Source of the DNA: an uncultured bacterium
GTDB taxonomy: Bacteria > Cyanobacteriota > Vampirovibrionia > Gastranaerophilales > Gastranaerophilaceae
Assembly (NCBI GenBank): GCA_900553205.1
Contig: USCK01000021.1
Location: forward strand, 1-17,469
Length of the DNA: 17,469 nt
Reading direction: 5' to 3'
A program made the position numbers and the translations under genes. The number at the start of each line of letters is the position of its first letter. Position 1 is the stretch's first letter. Below, one piece after another: positions 14,843 through 17,469 of the stretch. Below the pieces are notes generated by a model. That model saw nothing but the letters and a program-made list of their open reading frames with translations, did not search any database and was not told where the DNA came from.

Positions 14843-14864
14843 GAATTTACAGAAGAATCTTAGT

Positions 14865-14940
14865 GCGGAAGTAGCTCAGTTGGTAGAGTATCTGCCTTCC
14901 AAGCAGACTGTCGCGAGTTCGAGTCTCGTCTTCCGCTCCA
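14865..14940 (+). tRNA. tRNA-Gly (anticodon TCC)
   Basis: 76 bases including an encoded 3' CCA. Acceptor GCGGAAG pairs with CTTCCGC; the D arm is GCTC-AGTTGGTA-GAGT; the anticodon stem TCTGC/GCAGA holds the loop CTTCCAA with anticodon TCC, reading GGA and GGN glycine codons; the T arm is GCGAG-TTCGAGT-CTCGT; discriminator base is T (U), as in bacterial tRNA-Gly. Confidence 0.97.
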
Positions 14941-14946
14941 TTGTTA

Positions 14947-14975
14947 AAAAAGCAAGAGTTTACCTCTTGCTTTTT
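14947..14975 (+). terminator. Terminator after tRNA-Gly
   Basis: A 12-bp stem (14947-14958 with 14964-14975, core GCAAGAG/CTCTTGC flanked by A5 and T5) around a 5-base loop, ending in TTTTTATATT. It begins 7 bases after the tRNA and ends 16 bases before the next start codon. Confidence 0.85.
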
Positions 14976-14991
14976 ATATTAAGAGGTTAGC

Positions 14992-15264
14992 ATGAAAAAA
15001 AAGTTACTATTCTTATTAATTTTATTGGTATCAAGTAATGTCGCATTTGCTGACGGTGATACACATTTTAAGGAAGAAGTTCTGAATATAAAATCTCTAT
15101 CTCCTGATGAAGCTCAACAAATTAAACAAGATATGGAATATAGAGAACAACAACAATCAAGAATGGAACAGCAGGCTCAAGACTATATGTATAGAATGCA
15201 ACAACAAATGATGATGCCTCCGGCTATGAATCCTTACGGTGGCTTTAATAATTATCGCTATTAA
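14992..15264 (+). CDS. Small secreted or periplasmic Gln/Met-rich protein, unknown function
   Basis: 90 aa. Residues 1-20 (MKKKLLFLLILLVSSNVAFA) are a clear signal peptide with cleavage before DGD. The mature part of about 70 residues is charged, then rich in Gln, Met and Tyr (QQQSRMEQQAQDYMYRMQQQ) and ends in Pro/Gly/Asn/Tyr (PPAMNPYGGFNNYRY). The Met-rich run could bind metal or simply be low-complexity; no family recognised. AAGAGG lies 5 bases before the ATG. There is no room for a promoter between the tRNA terminator and the ribosome-binding site, so it must depend on terminator read-through from the tRNA promoter or on a promoter hidden within the tRNA gene. The sugar permease follows after 39 bases. 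Confidence 0.78.
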   Translation: MKKKLLFLLILLVSSNVAFADGDTHFKEEVLNIKSLSPDEAQQIKQDMEYREQQQSRMEQQAQDYMYRMQQQMMMPPAMNPYGGFNNYRY

Positions 15265-15303
15265 GTCTTGACGCATTCCGAAACAGGTGAGATAATCAAA
15301 TAG

Positions 15304-16176
15304 ATGTTTAAATATTGTAAGAAATATGTACCATATATCTTTTTAGTACCGGCTTTATTGATTCTTACGGTATTTTTCTTTATACCATTTTTTCAAACAA
15401 TAGGACTAAGTTTTGGTGATTATTCTTCAAGTATTTATCACCCGACATTTGTAGGGTTGCAAAATTATATTAATATACTTCATTCAAAAATTTTCTATCA
15501 AGTAATGGGCAACACTTTTCTGTTCTTGATTGTTGCAGTTCCGTTCTTGGTAATATTTCCATTATTTTTGGCAATATTAATCAATCAAAAAATCCGAGGT
15601 ATTACTCTTTATAAAATTCTGATTTATTTACCTGTAATTGTTTCAATCGTTGTTGCTGCAATAGCTTTCAAATGGCTTTACGCTCAAGACGGAATACTGA
15701 ATTATTTTATGGGGCTGTTAGGCTTTAATCCTATTGGTTGGCTTACAGATTCTAGATTTGCACTATATTCAGTTGCTATTGTAACAATCTGGAAAGGTGT
15801 CGGATATTATATGATGATATATCTCGCTGCTCTTATGGGCGTACCTCAAGAGTTGTATGAGGCTTGTGATATAGACGGAGCCAATTTCTTACAAAAACAT
15901 CTTACAGTTACAATACCTCAAATTATACCGACTATTGCGTTGGTTTCGACAATAAGTATCATTTCTGCAATGAAGGTTTTTGTCGAAATATATGTAATGA
16001 CCAAAGGTGGCCCTCTAAATTCCAGCAAAACTATTGTTTATTACATTTACGAACGAGCATTTGAAAACCTTGACTTAGGCTACGCTTCTGCACTCGCTGT
16101 CATACTTCTTGTTGTAATTATGATATTTTCTATCATTAACATATTTGTATTTGAAAAAGATAAGTACCAAGTTTAA
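15304..16176 (+). CDS. Carbohydrate ABC transporter permease, MalF/UgpA type
   Basis: 290 aa, normal length for the family, with six predicted transmembrane helices (about 12-33, 68-94, 104-124, 156-178, 205-226, 258-284). The cytoplasmic EAA loop that contacts the ATPase is clear: ELYEACDIDGANFLQKHLTVTIPQI (Glu186, Gly192). The stretch FVGLQNYINIL near the first outer loop is typical of glycerol-3-phosphate, maltose and oligosaccharide permeases. Normally a second permease (MalG/UgpE type), a binding protein and an ATPase are adjacent, but here the next gene is unrelated and convergent, 5 bases away, and the preceding gene is the small secreted protein. The partner subunits must be elsewhere or lost. 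A purine-rich AGGTGAG lies about 14 bases before the ATG, a weak and distant site. Confidence 0.92.
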   Translation: MFKYCKKYVPYIFLVPALLILTVFFFIPFFQTIGLSFGDYSSSIYHPTFVGLQNYINILHSKIFYQVMGNTFLFLIVAVPFLVIFPLFLAILINQKIRGITLYKILIYLPVIVSIVVAAIAFKWLYAQDGILNYFMGLLGFNPIGWLTDSRFALYSVAIVTIWKGVGYYMMIYLAALMGVPQELYEACDIDGANFLQKHLTVTIPQIIPTIALVSTISIISAMKVFVEIYVMTKGGPLNSSKTIVYYIYERAFENLDLGYASALAVILLVVIMIFSIINIFVFEKDKYQV

Positions 16177-16181
16177 TAATT

Positions 16182-17231
16182 TTATTTATCTAATAAAGCC
16201 TTGTTTATAAATTCAAGACGTTCTTTTTTGCCAAGGCCTCTTTTTCTCATATCACCTACAAGTTCTATCATTCTACTATAATCATAATTTGTAATATTGT
16301 CTAGATAATAATCTGCGTGAGGATCAATCAAGGCATTATTTTCTAATGGTAAATCCACTTTTTCAGCAGCTAACATTGTTTTTCTTAATATATTTTTTCT
16401 ATGTCCTACAAGATTTTTATCAAAACTCGCAGATTCATCAGGAGTTAATCTAAGCATTAGTGGCTGTAAAATTGTATATATATTATTAGGTTGAGGAATG
16501 TTAGTTTTATCAAGATCATCAACAATTCTAAAATGATTGTCAGCGATTAAAATATTATTAGGATTTTGTATATCAGGGGTATAAAAAGATTTTTTTGAAA
16601 ATAATCCACCGTCAGAAATTTTATTAAGTTGGCTTAGACCTTCAGCTAGTTCATCAAAGCTTTCTTGAGGTTGAGAACTACATAACGGCAAATATTCTTG
16701 ATTGTACTTATTTGTATCAGTTTTTGAAGTATTGATTCTGCCATCTGACTTAAGCCAAATTTTTCCACAAGGTGTATATTCATTAGGAGTTGCATTTTTA
16801 AGAATTTCAACATTTCCAACTCTTATCACTGGCTCGCCATAATAAATTCCAAGTTGATTAAATCGTTTATCAGGAGCTTTCGCAACATTATAAATTCTAA
16901 TAGCATCATCTTCTGTTTTTCCACGTTTAATCTTCGCTACATATTTGTCAGAGATTCTGAATACTTTTGAATCACGACCCTTATTTAAATAGTTTTCTGG
17001 TGTCATAATTTGAGGTAATGCACCATCAAGAATTTTATGAAATTTTATCCTGGCAATAGGATTCAATTCTCCAGCATGTAAAAAATCTTGAATAGATTTG
17101 TCCATTACTTCAGAAAAAGTTTTAACACTATCCAAGCCATTATATAAAGGCTTAAATGTCGTTATCGGATTTTTTGTAACTATTCTTAATGGTTCAGTTT
17201 TTGAAAAATTATCTAGGGCTCTTATACTCAT
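16182..17231 (-). CDS. Unknown protein with protein-kinase-like fold
   Basis: 349 aa, no named family. The central part has kinase landmarks in order: a glycine-loop-like NKGRDSKVFRISDKYVAKIKRG (about 83-104) with Lys100 in the VAIK position, a hinge-like VEILKNATPNEY (141-152), the catalytic loop FYTPDIQNPNNILI with Asp220 and Asn225 at exactly the canonical +5 spacing, and HFRIVDDLDK with Asp238 in the DFG place. The HRD histidine is replaced (YTPD). This is closer to canonical than the gene at 12147, and both share the local pattern VF-x(n)-KYV-x-K. The N-terminus (1-40) lacks a signal peptide; the C-terminus (about 260-349) is helical. A weak AAAGAGAA precedes the ATG at 17231, and a degenerate copy of the shared element lies 50 bases upstream. 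It is convergent with the permease. Confidence 0.75.
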   Translation of the reverse strand: MSIRALDNFSKTEPLRIVTKNPITTFKPLYNGLDSVKTFSEVMDKSIQDFLHAGELNPIARIKFHKILDGALPQIMTPENYLNKGRDSKVFRISDKYVAKIKRGKTEDDAIRIYNVAKAPDKRFNQLGIYYGEPVIRVGNVEILKNATPNEYTPCGKIWLKSDGRINTSKTDTNKYNQEYLPLCSSQPQESFDELAEGLSQLNKISDGGLFSKKSFYTPDIQNPNNILIADNHFRIVDDLDKTNIPQPNNIYTILQPLMLRLTPDESASFDKNLVGHRKNILRKTMLAAEKVDLPLENNALIDPHADYYLDNITNYDYSRMIELVGDMRKRGLGKKERLEFINKALLDK

Positions 17232-17280
17232 TTGTTAATTCTCTTTTTGGTTTGATACTTTGTAATACATGTGCATTAAT

Positions 17281-17303
17281 GTCTGTAAATATTTTTTTTT
17301 GCT
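17281..17303 (-). promoter_or_regulatory. Shared upstream element, weak copy C, and possible promoter
   Basis: On the minus strand AGCAAAAAAAAATATTTACA (17303-17284) resembles AGCAAAAAATATATTTAC of copies A and B with one extra base; the TATATAG half is not conserved. TTTACA at its end (17289-17284) is followed after 16 bases by TATTAC, a plausible sigma-70 promoter for the kinase-like gene. Confidence 0.35.
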
Positions 17304-17319
17304 AGTTAAGACCAAAATA

Positions 17320-17348
17320 TTGTAAAATTTGTTTACATAAAGTATAAT
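17320..17348 (+). promoter_or_regulatory. Promoter of a plus-strand transcript leaving the window
   Basis: TTGTAA (17320-17325), a 17-base spacer, and a perfect TATAAT (17343-17348). Transcription would start near 17355 and run through the structured leader to beyond base 17469. Confidence 0.7.
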
Positions 17349-17393
17349 AAAAGTTAAAAAGCAACTTAATACAGAACTTTGATAATTTAATAT

Positions 17394-17469
17394 GGGGATG
17401 TTTTGAAAGGCTTTTGCCGAAGTGTAGTCCGAATTTGGCGACGTGAGTCGGCAAACTGAGGACGTAACT
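17394..17469 (+). ncRNA. Structured leader RNA or riboswitch candidate, 5' part only
   Basis: Starting about 40 bases after the promoter at 17320, the sequence turns GC-richer and folds: TTTGCCGA (17413-17420) pairs perfectly with TCGGCAAA (17448-17455). GTCC (17427-17430) in the enclosed loop can pair with GGAC (17460-17463) beyond the stem, a pseudoknot typical of ligand-binding RNAs. The words TGAAAGG and GCCGAAG also occur close together in lysine riboswitches, but the AGAGGTGC and AGTA parts expected upstream are missing, so I do not assign it. Only bacterial regulatory leader is supported; the window ends before any gene. Confidence 0.45.

Larger units (their letters stand above)
14461..14864. 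other. Gene-free interval between the regulator and tRNA-Gly
   Basis: About 400 AT-rich bases. Contents, left to right: the regulator's ribosome-binding site and -10 box, an unexplained stretch (14490-14577), the minus-strand terminator and RNA candidate (14578-14722), a small hairpin (14740-14754), a TATAAT at 14785-14790 on the plus strand without a clear -35, and the strong tRNA promoter at 14814-14842. No convincing small coding region was seen on either strand. Confidence 0.7.

Noticed and set aside
17394..17469. Lysine riboswitch
   Set aside because: Only short words match; the conserved 5' AGAGGTGC and AGTA segments are absent from the transcribed leader, and the 3' half is outside the window.

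Overview
The window is AT-rich, uses TGA, TAA and TAG as normal stops, and carries Shine-Dalgarno sites of the GGAGG type on most genes, so it is bacterial DNA read with code 11. Gene content (divergent membrane pyrophosphatase, RmuC, YccA-type Bax inhibitor, SpeE, tRNA-Gly with encoded CCA, several small proteins with no recognised family) and overall style suggest a fermentative gut or host-associated lineage. My best guess is the non-photosynthetic cyanobacterial sister group (Melainabacteria/Gastranaerophilales), but this is an inference from resemblance and not proven here.

Layout. 1-1604 (minus): 5' part of a proton/sodium-pumping pyrophosphatase with its promoter. 1782-5421 (minus): a radical SAM/Fe-S protein, rmuC, a YccA-like membrane protein and two small unknown proteins; a perfect 14-bp terminator stem separates yccA from rmuC, and a promoter plus an ATCAT pentanucleotide repeat lie upstream of the small pair. 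5607-6887 (minus): an orphan PAS sensor histidine kinase. 7080-7915 (plus): a 74-aa XRE regulator, probably leaderless, followed by a GNAT acetyltransferase. 7904-12025 (minus): a compact run HIT - speE - TPR lipoprotein-like/secreted protein - metallophosphatase - DJ-1/PfpI gene, the last broken by a frameshift at its nucleophile Cys. 12147-13373 (plus): a protein with a divergent kinase-like C-terminal half. 13370-14458 (minus): a regulator made of four tandem GntR-type winged helices and nothing else. 14461-14864: an intergenic region with an unannotated minus-strand structured RNA candidate ending in a terminator, and the tRNA promoter. 14865-16176 (plus): tRNA-Gly(TCC), terminator, a small secreted Gln/Met-rich protein and a lone sugar ABC permease. 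16182-17231 (minus): a second kinase-like protein. 17320-17469 (plus): a good promoter and the start of a structured leader RNA that runs off the window.

The most interesting theme is that three lineage-specific enzyme-like genes (the GNAT protein and two unrelated-looking kinase-fold proteins) each run tail-to-tail into a neighbour, and two of them share a nearly identical 31-bp upstream element (26/31, with 17 consecutive identical bases); the third has a weaker copy. This looks like a small regulon of accessory, possibly effector-like, enzymes. The four-winged-helix regulator sits directly beside one of them. Function of the group is unknown; the common element and the kinase motifs are seen in the sequence, the regulon idea is inference.
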